This document shows, in pieces, positions 1 to 6,805 of a stretch of DNA of 7,070 nucleotides; within the stretch, counting starts at the first letter, position 1; the number at the start of each line of letters is the position of its first letter. The position numbers were made by a program, and so were the translations under genes. This DNA is from Acidobacteriota bacterium (lineage in GTDB: Bacteria > Acidobacteriota > Blastocatellia > RBC074). The stretch is from contig JABFSD010000323.1 of the NCBI GenBank assembly GCA_013140935.1, positions 1-7,070 on the forward strand. The letters run 5' to 3'. The notes beneath the pieces are model-generated. The model had not been told where the DNA came from. It ran no database searches and saw only the letters and a list, made by a program, of their open reading frames with translations.

Positions 1-1012
1 GCGTAGGCTGTTCGATGTACTGAATCCTCGCAAAGCCCTGCGGCGCAGCCTCTTTCACGCGGCGCAAGACTTCGAGCAGGTAAGCGACGTTGTCACAGCG
101 TTCGTTGAAATCAAGCAAGTACTTGCACTGTTTCTGTTTAGCGGCAGAAAGATTTTCATCCACGATGCGATCAATATTGAGGATGCGCGCAATGTCGGCT
201 GCGCGGTCGCCGCCGTTGAGCTTGATCTTGAAATGCGTGAGGCCGTTGAAACGAATCCAGTCAGGCAGGGTTTCGGGCAAACCGTCGCCGATGCGTTTTT
301 TGAGGTCGCTTTCGAGCAGCGGGTCTGACGCGCCTACCGAATGAAACAGCGGAATGCTTGCGACCGGACGTTTAAGCAAAAAGCGATCAAGGTATAAGCC
401 TTTGAACTCGGCGTTGAGGTAATACGACAAGTCACGCGGCAACAAATCGCGTGAGTAAGTTTGCCAACTGCTGCGGCGATGCACTTTGCCGAAAGCATCG
501 TGAATGGCTGCGTCAAAGGCGCTCGCCGTCACCAGCACGCAAAGTTTCGGAATCGGCGCGGCCAGTTTGAGTTCGCGCGAAACTTCAGCCGCCGCTTTCA
601 AAAACTCTGGTTCAAGCGCCGTGAAATGATCGAGCGGATGTCCTGCCTCTTTATAACCGTTGATGATTTTATTGATACGTTTGGCTAAGGCTTTCATTGC
701 GCCGAGCGTCGTGTCGTAATCCATCACACTTGAAGGAAACGCCCACTGATTCCCCATCGTCATCGAACCGAACCCGCGCGCCGTGCGTCCGTCAACGGTG
801 CGCACGGTGCAGTTGACGTTGAGCAGCGTCACACGATCTACGCTGCGTCCGCCGAACATGTAAGGCGTGCGATAGAGATGGTCTTCGTAAGCGAAAGAGA
901 TTTCTTCGATGCGAATATCGGTAGCGCGAGGCACGAAGAAATTCGCTGCGAAAGGAACGAGCGTGGCGGTGCTTAGAAATTTCCGCCGTGATTGATTGCC
1001 AGGTGAATTCAT
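1..1012 (-). CDS. Mandelate racemase/muconate lactonizing enzyme family protein (enolase superfamily), Tat leader, 3' end cut by window
   Basis: Seen: an open frame from an ATG at 1012 runs off the left edge, giving 337 residues without a stop. Residues 7-14 (QSRRKFLS) form a twin-arginine motif followed by a hydrophobic stretch, so Tat export is predicted. A capping domain covers about residues 32-150. The segment ASAFDAAIHDAFGKV (163-177) matches the family's 'AxDxAxxDxxGK' signature. FKIKLNGGD holds a K-x-K pair (K262, K264). DFNE (D301, N303, E304) supplies the first metal-binding Asp, and YIEQP (E334) the second acidic ligand. Known: members bind Mg2+ and abstract a proton alpha to a carboxylate in racemases, cycloisomerases and acid-sugar dehydratases. 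The third ligand and the second catalytic base lie beyond the window. The stretch between GK and KxK (87 residues) is longer than I expect. The start has no clear Shine-Dalgarno, but no better in-frame start puts the Tat motif near the N-terminus. The gene follows the secreted glycine-rich protein by 42 bases, with a palindromic repeat between them. The substrate is unknown. Confidence 0.87.
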   Translation of the reverse strand, partial: MNSPGNQSRRKFLSTATLVPFAANFFVPRATDIRIEEISFAYEDHLYRTPYMFGGRSVDRVTLLNVNCTVRTVDGRTARGFGSMTMGNQWAFPSSVMDYDTTLGAMKALAKRINKIINGYKEAGHPLDHFTALEPEFLKAAAEVSRELKLAAPIPKLCVLVTASAFDAAIHDAFGKVHRRSSWQTYSRDLLPRDLSYYLNAEFKGLYLDRFLLKRPVASIPLFHSVGASDPLLESDLKKRIGDGLPETLPDWIRFNGLTHFKIKLNGGDRAADIARILNIDRIVDENLSAAKQKQCKYLLDFNERCDNVAYLLEVLRRVKEAAPQGFARIQYIEQPT

Positions 1013-1018
1013 GGTGGT

Positions 1019-1049
1019 TCGCACAACAAGATGCCATCTTGTTCTACGA
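1019..1049. repeat. Dispersed intergenic palindrome, copy 1 (degenerate)
   Basis: Centred on 1034. AACAAGATG (1025-1033) and CATCTTGTT (1035-1043) form a perfect 9-bp inverted repeat. It extends to 15 bp with mismatches at 1024/1044 and 1022/1046. The right arm (1035-1048) is identical over 14 bases to the right arm of copy 3 (6775-6788), so the left arm appears to be the decayed one. It begins 5 bases after the stop of the upstream gene and ends 6 bases before the ATG at 1012. No T-run follows, so it is not a standard intrinsic terminator. Confidence 0.8.
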
Positions 1050-1054
1050 CTCGT

Positions 1055-2284
1055 TTAAGGTTTGTCAGTACCAATGTAATGCGTCGTGACCAGATCGAAA
1101 TGGCTCTTATAAACGCCTTCGTCGAAATCTTTGAGAAAGACTTTCATTTGTTGCAACAGCGTCGCGGCGCGATGGCCGGGCAAGCGCGCGGGATGCGCGA
1201 AACGTCCCGAAGCCGAACGAATGAAAAGACTCTTGTCGGTCAACGGCAGCTTGCGCACATTGTTTGCCCAAGCCGAAAACAGTTCGCCTTCGTTATCGAA
1301 CAGATACTGCTCGACGTTCGATGTGTAATAAGCCGTCACGGTGAAGTTGTTTTTCTTGAGATATTCGCCAATGGCGGCCAGCGCTTTCGGGCCGCCGAAA
1401 TTGCCTACGACGAGAACGATCATGTTTTTCCTGTGCAGGTTGCGCACGAATTCCCAGTCTTCGTTGCTCGCCAAAAAATTGCCGAGCTTGCCGTTGAGAT
1501 CGGTTGCCGTGATGAGGTCTTTCAGCACGGGAAAGCCAAAGCCGCCGCCGCCGAAATTACCGCCACCACCACCGAAGCCGCCCTGCGGATTATTCGAGCC
1601 GCTGCGATAGCTGAGTTGCAGTCCGTCGTCGCGGAAGGTGCCGTAAACGTAATCAATGCCTTTCAGGTCATCAGCCGACAGCGGGTATTGAAAGTCTTCC
1701 TGAATCGTTTTCTTGATCGTCGCCAGATTGGCCGTGAAAGCTTTGGCGTCGGCAGGTGTCGCAGAGAAATACGCCACGATGTCATTCACATTGGAATCAG
1801 CCGTAAGCGGCTTTTCTTTCGCCAGTGGACGACTCAGCAACAGCGCGAGAAAATCTACGCGATTCTTGCTTTGATGAAAGACGGCCTTATACATCAGATG
1901 CTGCAAGATGGCCTGACGGCGGATGTCCATGATGAAGGCGATGCGCGGACGAATCTTTGAAATGTAAGTGTAGTTCTGTTCGGGGCCTACGCCGACATAA
2001 GCGCCGCCGCTCGCGCCGAGTTCGCGCAGCTTATCCACGATGGTGAGATAAGCCGTTTCGTTCGAGGTGAAATTATCCGACCGAAAGAATCCGCCTTCTT
2101 CCGATAGCTCGCGGCTCAGGCGCGAGAACTCCGCCGCCGTCAGGCTCTCGATTGGTTGCGCGGGAGCTTTCGGCTTTTCTATGGCGGCCTGTTCTTTGGC
2201 AGGCGCGGGCGCTTGGGCAAAGGCGATGGAAGCACCGAAGCCAAGTAACGCCAGCACCAAAAGATTGATTCGTATTGATTTCAT
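1055..2284 (-). CDS. Secreted protein with Gly-rich linker and SAM-methyltransferase-like signatures, function unknown
   Basis: Seen: 409 residues starting at the ATG at 2284, which has GAGGAG 6 bases upstream. An in-frame ATG at 2305 has no such site and would place seven polar residues before the leader. Residues 1-24 form a Sec signal peptide with a basic start, the hydrophobic core LLVLALLGFGASIAFA and probable cleavage near AFAQA. An Ala/Pro/Lys-rich spacer covers about 25-45. The conserved-looking core runs SEEGGFFRSDNFTSNE (61-76), GAYVGVGPEQN (94-104), then IAFIMDIRR (115-123). The glycine motif followed by an acidic residue at the end of the next strand (D120) resembles the SAM-binding motifs of Rossmann-like methyltransferases. 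A Gly/Phe-rich linker spans about 233-251. The C-terminal part holds another strand-like segment, NMIVLVVGNFGG (287-298). I associate this protein type with Acidobacteriota, where it is usually left as a domain of unknown function. Methyltransferase activity is inference from fold-like motifs, and export argues against ordinary SAM use. It lies 58 bases after the cupin gene. Confidence 0.8.
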   Translation of the reverse strand: MKSIRINLLVLALLGFGASIAFAQAPAPAKEQAAIEKPKAPAQPIESLTAAEFSRLSRELSEEGGFFRSDNFTSNETAYLTIVDKLRELGASGGAYVGVGPEQNYTYISKIRPRIAFIMDIRRQAILQHLMYKAVFHQSKNRVDFLALLLSRPLAKEKPLTADSNVNDIVAYFSATPADAKAFTANLATIKKTIQEDFQYPLSADDLKGIDYVYGTFRDDGLQLSYRSGSNNPQGGFGGGGGNFGGGGFGFPVLKDLITATDLNGKLGNFLASNEDWEFVRNLHRKNMIVLVVGNFGGPKALAAIGEYLKKNNFTVTAYYTSNVEQYLFDNEGELFSAWANNVRKLPLTDKSLFIRSASGRFAHPARLPGHRAATLLQQMKVFLKDFDEGVYKSHFDLVTTHYIGTDKP

Positions 2285-2290
2285 ATTCGT

Positions 2291-2296
2291 CTCCTC
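2291..2296 (-). promoter_or_regulatory. Shine-Dalgarno site GAGGAG
   Basis: On the minus strand GAGGAG lies 6 bases before the ATG at 2284. It decides in favour of that start over the in-frame ATG at 2305. Confidence 0.75.
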
Positions 2297-2342
2297 AGTT
2301 TGCAATCGTGTGCTAAAGAAGACTCCGCCTCACGCAAAGCGG

Positions 2343-3296
2343 TCACACACCCGTTGCTTGATACGTAACTTCCAAAACCTCGAATCCTGCACCACCGCGC
2401 AGCGCAAATCGCTCGCCCGCCGGAAACAAGCAACTGTCACCAGCTTGCAGCAAATGGCGACCGCAATACGGATTCGATAAACCGAGTTCGCCTTGCAAGA
2501 CGAACCAGAACATCAATTCATCGTGATGTTCGATGATGCCGTCCAAAACCTTTGCTTCAGCTTTCACGACTTGTACAGAAGCCAATCCATTCGTAGCGTC
2601 GGCAATGCCGATGTCACGCGCCATCAATCCTTCGCAACGACCTGGTTGCCAACGGGCTGCGCTCGCACGATGGCGAACGAACCGCTGCCCTTGAAAAAGA
2701 CGCTCCGGCAAAACCTGTTTCGTAGGCAACGACAACTCATGATCCATCCACGTTTCGTGCGTCGCGGGTGAACCGACCTCGATGACTTCAAGTCCGGCAG
2801 AGGCTTCCAACACACGATGGCGAATTTCAGGGGGTTGCAAAACACAATCACCGGCTTCAAGCATGAAGGGTTCGCCTTGATCTTCATACACCACGCGTAC
2901 CCAGCCCGTTTTGCAATAGATCATCTGAAAGCCGACCTTGTGGTAATGAACGGAATCAGCCACCGCGCCGCCATCGGGAATGCGAATATGCGAAGCGATG
3001 AAACGCCCGCCCAGACGACTCGGAATCAAATCGCGGTATTGCATGTTCGCGCGTCCGACGTGCCAAGCTTGTTCTGAATAACGATTGAGGAGGAACGGAT
3101 GAGAATGATTGTTTTGCTCTGCCGCGCGAGCTTCGCTTTCAAGTCGCAACGAAACGCCTTGCCCCGTGAGCAAAGCGGTTTGCGGGGCATCAGCCGGAAC
3201 GATCATCTCCAACCGAAAGCCGAGCCGATCAATGAAATATCGCAGGGCTTCATCAAGATCAGGTACGTTTAGTGATTGCGGATTTGGCTCATTCAT
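2343..3296 (-). CDS. Bicupin protein with N-terminal half VOC/glyoxalase module
   Basis: Seen: 317 residues from the ATG at 3296. Residues 8-53 (VPDLDEALRYFIDRLGFRLE and the following strands) match one beta-alpha-beta-beta-beta unit of the VOC fold. Only one unit is present, whereas a working VOC domain normally needs two. Cupin 1 covers about 100-175. HYHKVGFQ gives H117 and H119, with Q124 where Glu is usual, and GDCVLQPPEIRH supplies H160, so a metal site is plausible. Cupin 2 covers about 237-312. EHHDELMFWFVLQG holds H257, H258 and E260. GDSCLFPAGERF has F297 where the last His ligand is expected, so this site is probably degraded. Known: bicupins include dioxygenases, sugar-acid isomerases and binding proteins; the reaction here cannot be told. 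No signal peptide is seen, so it should be cytoplasmic. It lies 61 bases after the oxidoreductase gene, with palindrome copy 2 between them. No clear Shine-Dalgarno precedes the start. The VOC-like motif beginning at residue 11 supports a start close to this ATG. Confidence 0.85.
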   Translation of the reverse strand: MNEPNPQSLNVPDLDEALRYFIDRLGFRLEMIVPADAPQTALLTGQGVSLRLESEARAAEQNNHSHPFLLNRYSEQAWHVGRANMQYRDLIPSRLGGRFIASHIRIPDGGAVADSVHYHKVGFQMIYCKTGWVRVVYEDQGEPFMLEAGDCVLQPPEIRHRVLEASAGLEVIEVGSPATHETWMDHELSLPTKQVLPERLFQGQRFVRHRASAARWQPGRCEGLMARDIGIADATNGLASVQVVKAEAKVLDGIIEHHDELMFWFVLQGELGLSNPYCGRHLLQAGDSCLFPAGERFALRGGAGFEVLEVTYQATGV

Positions 3297-3313
3297 GAGC
3301 TAGTCGGCTTACT

Positions 3314-3352
3314 GCGGCTGTAGCACAAGATGCCATCTTGTGCTACAGCCGC
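3314..3352. repeat. Dispersed intergenic palindrome, copy 2 (perfect 19-bp arms)
   Basis: The left arm GCGGCTGTAGCACAAGATG (3314-3332) and right arm CATCTTGTGCTACAGCCGC (3334-3352) are exact reverse complements separated by one base. The copy starts 5 bases after the oxidoreductase stop and ends 17 bases before the cupin start. As RNA it would form a stable hairpin on either strand. There is no downstream T-run. It resembles a REP/MITE-like unit or a mRNA-stabilising hairpin. Confidence 0.95.
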
Positions 3353-3357
3353 CATCG

Positions 3358-4659
3358 TTACACTTCCAATTTCCACGGCGCGCGATACTTCGCCTTGAGA
3401 TGAGGTCTGACGTTGCTTTGTTTCACCGTCCAATTCTTTTCATCCCAATCGAGCATCGTTTTATGACGCATCGAAAGGTTGGCGAGAATGCACGTCGTCG
3501 AAGATCGCACACAGGTTTCGATGTCGCTCGTAGGCTTGGCGCGCGTCTTGATACATTCGATGAAATTCTTCCAGTGCGGCACGTTGAGATCGCGCATCTC
3601 GTTGTTGTTTTCCCATTTCTGCTCTTCGACTTTGGAATTCTTGTTGGGAATCAGCCAGCAACCGCCGCGCGTGACGACCACATTGGCTTCCGTACCGTGA
3701 ATCGCCGTCGCCGCGCCTTGCCCCGCAAACATCGGCATCGGATTCGCCGTGCGACTTTCATACGTCAGCATGAATTTCGGATAGTGAAACGTCGCCAGCA
3801 TCGTGTCAGGCGTATCGGTGTTGTCGTCAACATAGAGCTTGCCGCCTTGCGTAGAAATCGTCGTCGGCATCGGTTCGCCGAAGCATTGATGCACGGGGTC
3901 AATCAGATGTACGCCCCAGTCGGTCATCGCGCCGCCCGCGTAATCCCAAAAATAACGAAACGTCGGAAAGGTCGTGACGCCTACGCCCCAACGGTTGCGG
4001 TTGAAGGGCACTTTCGGCGCAGGGCCGAGCCACATATCCCAATCCAAACCTTCCGGCACGGGGCCGTCAGCGGGTTTGCCCCAGCCAGCTTTTTTGACTG
4101 CGCCGCTTTGCCAGGTGTGAACGAAAGTCACTTCGCCGAGGATGCCGCTTTGCACGAGCTCTGCCGCTTTTTTGAAATAGCCGCCCGAACGTTGCATCGT
4201 CCCGGCTTGAACTACGCGATTATATTTGCGCGCCGCCTGCACCATCTTCTGGCCTTCTTCGACGTAAACCGATGCGGGTTTTTCGACGAAGACATCTTTG
4301 CCCGCTTTGCATGCTTCGATTGCCATATAAGCGTGCCAATGATCGGGCGTAGAAATACAAACCGCATCAATCGTTTTATCGGCGAGAATTTCGCGAAAGT
4401 CTTTTACCGCCTTAACGGTCTTGCCCGCTTTGGCGGCGGTCGCTACGGCTTTGTCGAGATGGGGTTGATAGACATCGCAAACCGCTACGGGTTCGACCGT
4501 GTCGGTGAGCTTGAGCGCGTGTCCCAGATTGCTTGAACCCATCGCGCCGATGCCGATGTGCCCAACGCTGATGCGTCCGTTTGCGCCGCGTACGCGCCCG
4601 GTGAAAAGTGAAGTCGTCAGCGCAGCACTCGCGCCCTTAATCAAAGTACGTCGTTCCAT
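3358..4659 (-). CDS. Gfo/Idh/MocA family NAD(P)-dependent oxidoreductase with Tat leader
   Basis: Seen: 433 residues. The start has GAGGAG 5 bases upstream and opens MERRTLIKGA, a twin-arginine motif followed by an Ala/Leu/Thr-rich stretch to about residue 26, so Tat export is predicted. The N-terminal Rossmann domain begins GHIGIGAMG (33-41, dinucleotide-binding glycines G36, G38, G41). It continues with a CDVYQP acidic turn (61-66) and the family motif VEKPAS (125-130), whose K127 is the usual active-site or cofactor lysine. The C-terminal alpha/beta domain carries DWGVHLID (247-254), with H251 and D247 in the region of the catalytic His. The length is that of the larger exported members. 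Known: the family oxidises or reduces sugars, inositols and their derivatives with NAD(P), and a few members (GH109) use bound NAD to cleave glycosides. The substrate cannot be told here. The gene lies 101 bases after aacS and 61 bases before the cupin gene. Predicted export of an NAD-binding enzyme suggests the cofactor is bound before Tat transport. Confidence 0.95.
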   Translation of the reverse strand: MERRTLIKGASAALTTSLFTGRVRGANGRISVGHIGIGAMGSSNLGHALKLTDTVEPVAVCDVYQPHLDKAVATAAKAGKTVKAVKDFREILADKTIDAVCISTPDHWHAYMAIEACKAGKDVFVEKPASVYVEEGQKMVQAARKYNRVVQAGTMQRSGGYFKKAAELVQSGILGEVTFVHTWQSGAVKKAGWGKPADGPVPEGLDWDMWLGPAPKVPFNRNRWGVGVTTFPTFRYFWDYAGGAMTDWGVHLIDPVHQCFGEPMPTTISTQGGKLYVDDNTDTPDTMLATFHYPKFMLTYESRTANPMPMFAGQGAATAIHGTEANVVVTRGGCWLIPNKNSKVEEQKWENNNEMRDLNVPHWKNFIECIKTRAKPTSDIETCVRSSTTCILANLSMRHKTMLDWDEKNWTVKQSNVRPHLKAKYRAPWKLEV

Positions 4660-4664
4660 GGTTG

Positions 4665-4670
4665 CTCCTC
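4665..4670 (-). promoter_or_regulatory. Shine-Dalgarno site GAGGAG of the oxidoreductase gene
   Basis: On the minus strand AAGAGGAG ends 5 bases before the ATG at 4659. Its AAGAGG part belongs to a duplicated unit, so a second partial site (AAGAGG) lies 13 bases further upstream. Confidence 0.75.
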
Positions 4671-4691
4671 TTGGTTTTGCCTCTTGGTTTT
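4667..4691. repeat. 13-base-period tandem duplication over the Shine-Dalgarno region
   Basis: CCTCTTGGTTTT occurs at 4667-4678 and again at 4680-4691, separated by one base. On the coding strand the leader reads AAAACCAAGAGG twice before the oxidoreductase start. The 101-base gap containing it shows no other strong structure besides the duplication at the aacS end. I see no convincing promoter in the gap, only an isolated TAGAAT without a matching -35 element. Confidence 0.9.
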
Positions 4692-4750
4692 AAAGGTTGG
4701 GTTTGAATCCGCGCGCATTCTAAGCGCAGTCGCCGCCGGATGGATAGGTC

Positions 4751-4774
4751 AGCTTTGCAATTAGCTTTGCAATT
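4751..4774. repeat. Perfect 12-base tandem duplication across the aacS stop codon
   Basis: AGCTTTGCAATT is present at 4751-4762 and again at 4763-4774. On the coding strand the aacS end reads GAA TTG CAA AGC TAA, then in the same frame TTG CAA AGC TGA. The duplication thus leaves the protein ending in ELQS unchanged and gives two in-frame stops 12 bases apart. Confidence 0.95.
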
Positions 4775-6731
4775 CTGGCAAATCGCGGAACAACGCCAGC
4801 GCTTCAGGATTCGCCAACGCTTCCTGATTTTTGACCGGACGGTGATGAACGATTTCGCGTACGGCGAGTTCGGTGATCTTGCCCGACTTGGTTCGCGGAA
4901 TATCAGCGACGGCAATGATCTTGGCGGGGACGTGGCGCGGCGTCGTATGCGTGCGGATAGTTTGCTTGATCGTATGGTTGAGTTCATCGGTCAGTACAAC
5001 GCCTTCTCGCAACCGAACGAATAACACGGCGCGCACATCGCCTTGCCAGTCTTGCCCGATGACTAACGATTCAAGAATTTCAGGCAGACGCTCGACTTGC
5101 CGATAGATTTCCGCCGTGCCAATGCGCACGCCGCCGGGATTGAGCGTCGCGTCAGAACGCCCGTAAATCACGATGCCATTGTGCGCGGTGAGTTCAGCGT
5201 AATCACCGTGCGTCCATACGTTGGGGAAGCGCGCGAAATAAGCCGCGTGATATTTCGCGCCGCCTTCATCTTCTTTTCCAAAACCCACGGGCCAAAATCC
5301 AATAGGCATCGAAGGGAAAGCGCGCGTGCAAACGAGTTCACCTTTCGTTTGTTCAAGCGAGTTGCCGAGTTCGTCGAATACGTCAACGGCCATGCCCAGC
5401 CCCTTGCATTGAATCTCTCCGCGAAAGACAGGCGCGGTCGGATTGCCCAAAACGAAACAACCCATAATGTCAGTGCCGCCTGAGATCGAAGCCAGATTCA
5501 CGTCGGCCTTGATGTGTTGATAGACAAAGTCGAAGCCTTCCGGCGCGAGAACGCTGCCGGTTGAAAGCACGGTTCGCAATTCGGTGAAAGCGTATTCTGC
5601 GCGCGGACGCAATTCGCTCTTGCTCAAGGCATCAATGAATTTCGCCGACGTGCCGAAATGTGTGACTCGTTCGCGTTCGACGAAATCGAAAAGTACGCGG
5701 CTGCCACCCGCAAAGGGTGATCCGTCATAAAGCAACAACGTTGCGCCCGAAGCCAAGCCCGACGCCAGCCAGTTCCACATCACCCAACCGCAGGTCGTGA
5801 AATAGAACAGCCGGTCACCTTTTTTAATATCGCTGTGCAATTGATGTTCTTTCAGGTGTTGCAACAGCGTGCCGCCCGCGCCATGAACGATGCATTTGGG
5901 TACACCAGTCGTGCCGGAGGAATACATCACATACAGCGGATGATCGAAAGGTAGTTGCGCGAATTCGATAGTCGTTGTGTTCGTGAAAGGTTGCGTGAAG
6001 TCAGCGAGAGTTTGTGCGCGCGGAATCACGCTGATGTCAGGCTGATCGTTCAGGTAAGGCACGACAACGACGCGCTCAACCGATGGCAGTTGCGAGACGA
6101 TTTCTTTTAGCTTGTCACGCGTATCGTTCGCCTTTTCGTTGTACCAATAACCGTCAGCGGCAACCAGAATTTTAGGTTCGATTTGCCCGAAACGATCCAG
6201 CACGCCTTGTACGCCGAAATCGGGCGAACACGATGAAAAGATCGCGCCGATACTCGTCGCTGCCAACATCGTAATGATGGTTTCGGGCAGGTTGGGTAAG
6301 TAAGCAGCTATGCGGTCGCCAGCAGCGATGCCTTGCGCGCGTAAGGCGGCGGAGAGTTGGGCGACTTGTTGGAAGAGTTCGGCGCGGGTGAGACGTAATT
6401 CTTTTTTGCCTTCGCCGCAAAAAATTAAGGCTTCAGTTTCGTCACGATAACGCAGCAGGTTTTCAGCGAAGTTCAAACGCGCTTCAGGAAACCATTGTGC
6501 ACCGGGCATACGGTCGCCGTTGAGCAAAACCGTTTCGCCAGACGTACCGATGACTTCGCAAAAATCCCACAGGTCGCGCCAGAACGATTCGCGTGAATCA
6601 ATTGACCAGCGATGCATGGTTTCGTAAGTGGCAAATGATTGTTGATGTTGTGATTCGACAAAATTTCTAAACGCCGTCAGCTTGGCTGCGGCAATGCGTT
6701 CGGCAGATGGAGTCCATAACAAATCAGTCAT
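4761..6731 (-). CDS. aacS: Acetoacetyl-CoA synthetase (acetoacetate-CoA ligase)
   Basis: It activates acetoacetate with ATP and CoA to acetoacetyl-CoA, AMP and PPi in the cytoplasm. This feeds ketone-body carbon to thiolysis or polymer and lipid synthesis. Seen: 656 residues from the ATG at 6731, the usual family length. The N-terminus [12 protein letters not shown] and the segment [15 protein letters not shown] (79-93) are typical of acetyl/acetoacetyl-CoA synthetases. The AMP-binding loop is [10 protein letters not shown] (270-279). The central motif GGTDIMGCF (418-426) is a hallmark of acetoacetyl-CoA synthetase rather than acetyl-CoA synthetase. The hinge motif [16 protein letters not shown] lies at 523-538. 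The catalytic lysine is K618 in PRTKSGKIT. An upstream ATG at 6839 would add 36 residues translated through a palindrome and into the preceding gene, so it was rejected. No clear Shine-Dalgarno precedes 6731. The gene is 74 bases from the upstream hydrolase and 101 from the downstream oxidoreductase. No thiolase or CoA-transferase gene is in view to define the pathway. Confidence 0.95.
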   Translation of the reverse strand: MTDLLWTPSAERIAAAKLTAFRNFVESQHQQSFATYETMHRWSIDSRESFWRDLWDFCEVIGTSGETVLLNGDRMPGAQWFPEARLNFAENLLRYRDETEALIFCGEGKKELRLTRAELFQQVAQLSAALRAQGIAAGDRIAAYLPNLPETIITMLAATSIGAIFSSCSPDFGVQGVLDRFGQIEPKILVAADGYWYNEKANDTRDKLKEIVSQLPSVERVVVVPYLNDQPDISVIPRAQTLADFTQPFTNTTTIEFAQLPFDHPLYVMYSSGTTGVPKCIVHGAGGTLLQHLKEHQLHSDIKKGDRLFYFTTCGWVMWNWLASGLASGATLLLYDGSPFAGGSRVLFDFVERERVTHFGTSAKFIDALSKSELRPRAEYAFTELRTVLSTGSVLAPEGFDFVYQHIKADVNLASISGGTDIMGCFVLGNPTAPVFRGEIQCKGLGMAVDVFDELGNSLEQTKGELVCTRAFPSMPIGFWPVGFGKEDEGGAKYHAAYFARFPNVWTHGDYAELTAHNGIVIYGRSDATLNPGGVRIGTAEIYRQVERLPEILESLVIGQDWQGDVRAVLFVRLREGVVLTDELNHTIKQTIRTHTTPRHVPAKIIAVADIPRTKSGKITELAVREIVHHRPVKNQEALANPEALALFRDLPELQS

Positions 6732-6753
6732 ACGCCAGTTTCGTGAATCGGCG

Positions 6754-6794
6754 CGCAGCCGTAGAACAAGATGACATCTTGTTCTACGGCTGCG
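6754..6794. repeat. Dispersed intergenic palindrome, copy 3 (perfect 20-bp arms)
   Basis: The left arm CGCAGCCGTAGAACAAGATG (6754-6773) and right arm CATCTTGTTCTACGGCTGCG (6775-6794) are exact reverse complements around one base. The copy starts 11 bases after the hydrolase stop and ends 22 bases before the aacS start. It differs from copy 2 at three arm positions, each compensated in the other arm. No T-run follows on the coding strand. Confidence 0.95.
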
Positions 6795-6805
6795 TCGCGC
6801 ACGTC

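Noticed and set aside
1013..1037. ATG inside palindrome copy 1 (1037) as a gene start
   Set aside because: It is out of frame with the enolase-superfamily gene, and the resulting 81-codon frame has no domain-like content.
1031..1960. Plus-strand open frame of 309 codons
   Set aside because: It lies antisense to the secreted protein gene, which has a signal peptide, a ribosome site and recognisable motifs. The translation is rich in Arg/Ala/Val with no domain and looks like a codon-bias shadow.
2285..2305. Alternative in-frame start at 2305 for the secreted protein
   Set aside because: It has no ribosome site and would add seven mostly polar, acidic residues before the signal peptide. The ATG at 2284 has GAGGAG 6 bases upstream.
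3340..4536. Plus-strand open frame of 398 codons
   Set aside because: It is antisense to the clear Gfo/Idh/MocA gene. Its product is rich in Arg, His and Phe with no recognisable fold, and it starts inside palindrome copy 2.
4692..4750. Promoter in the gap before the oxidoreductase
   Set aside because: TAGAAT on the minus strand resembles a -10 element, but no -35-like hexamer lies at 16-18 bases, so I do not report a promoter.
6754..6794. Palindromes as standard Rho-independent terminators
   Set aside because: The stems are strong, but no run of T follows on the coding strand at any copy, and the genes continue closely in the same direction. Rho-assisted or processing roles remain possible.
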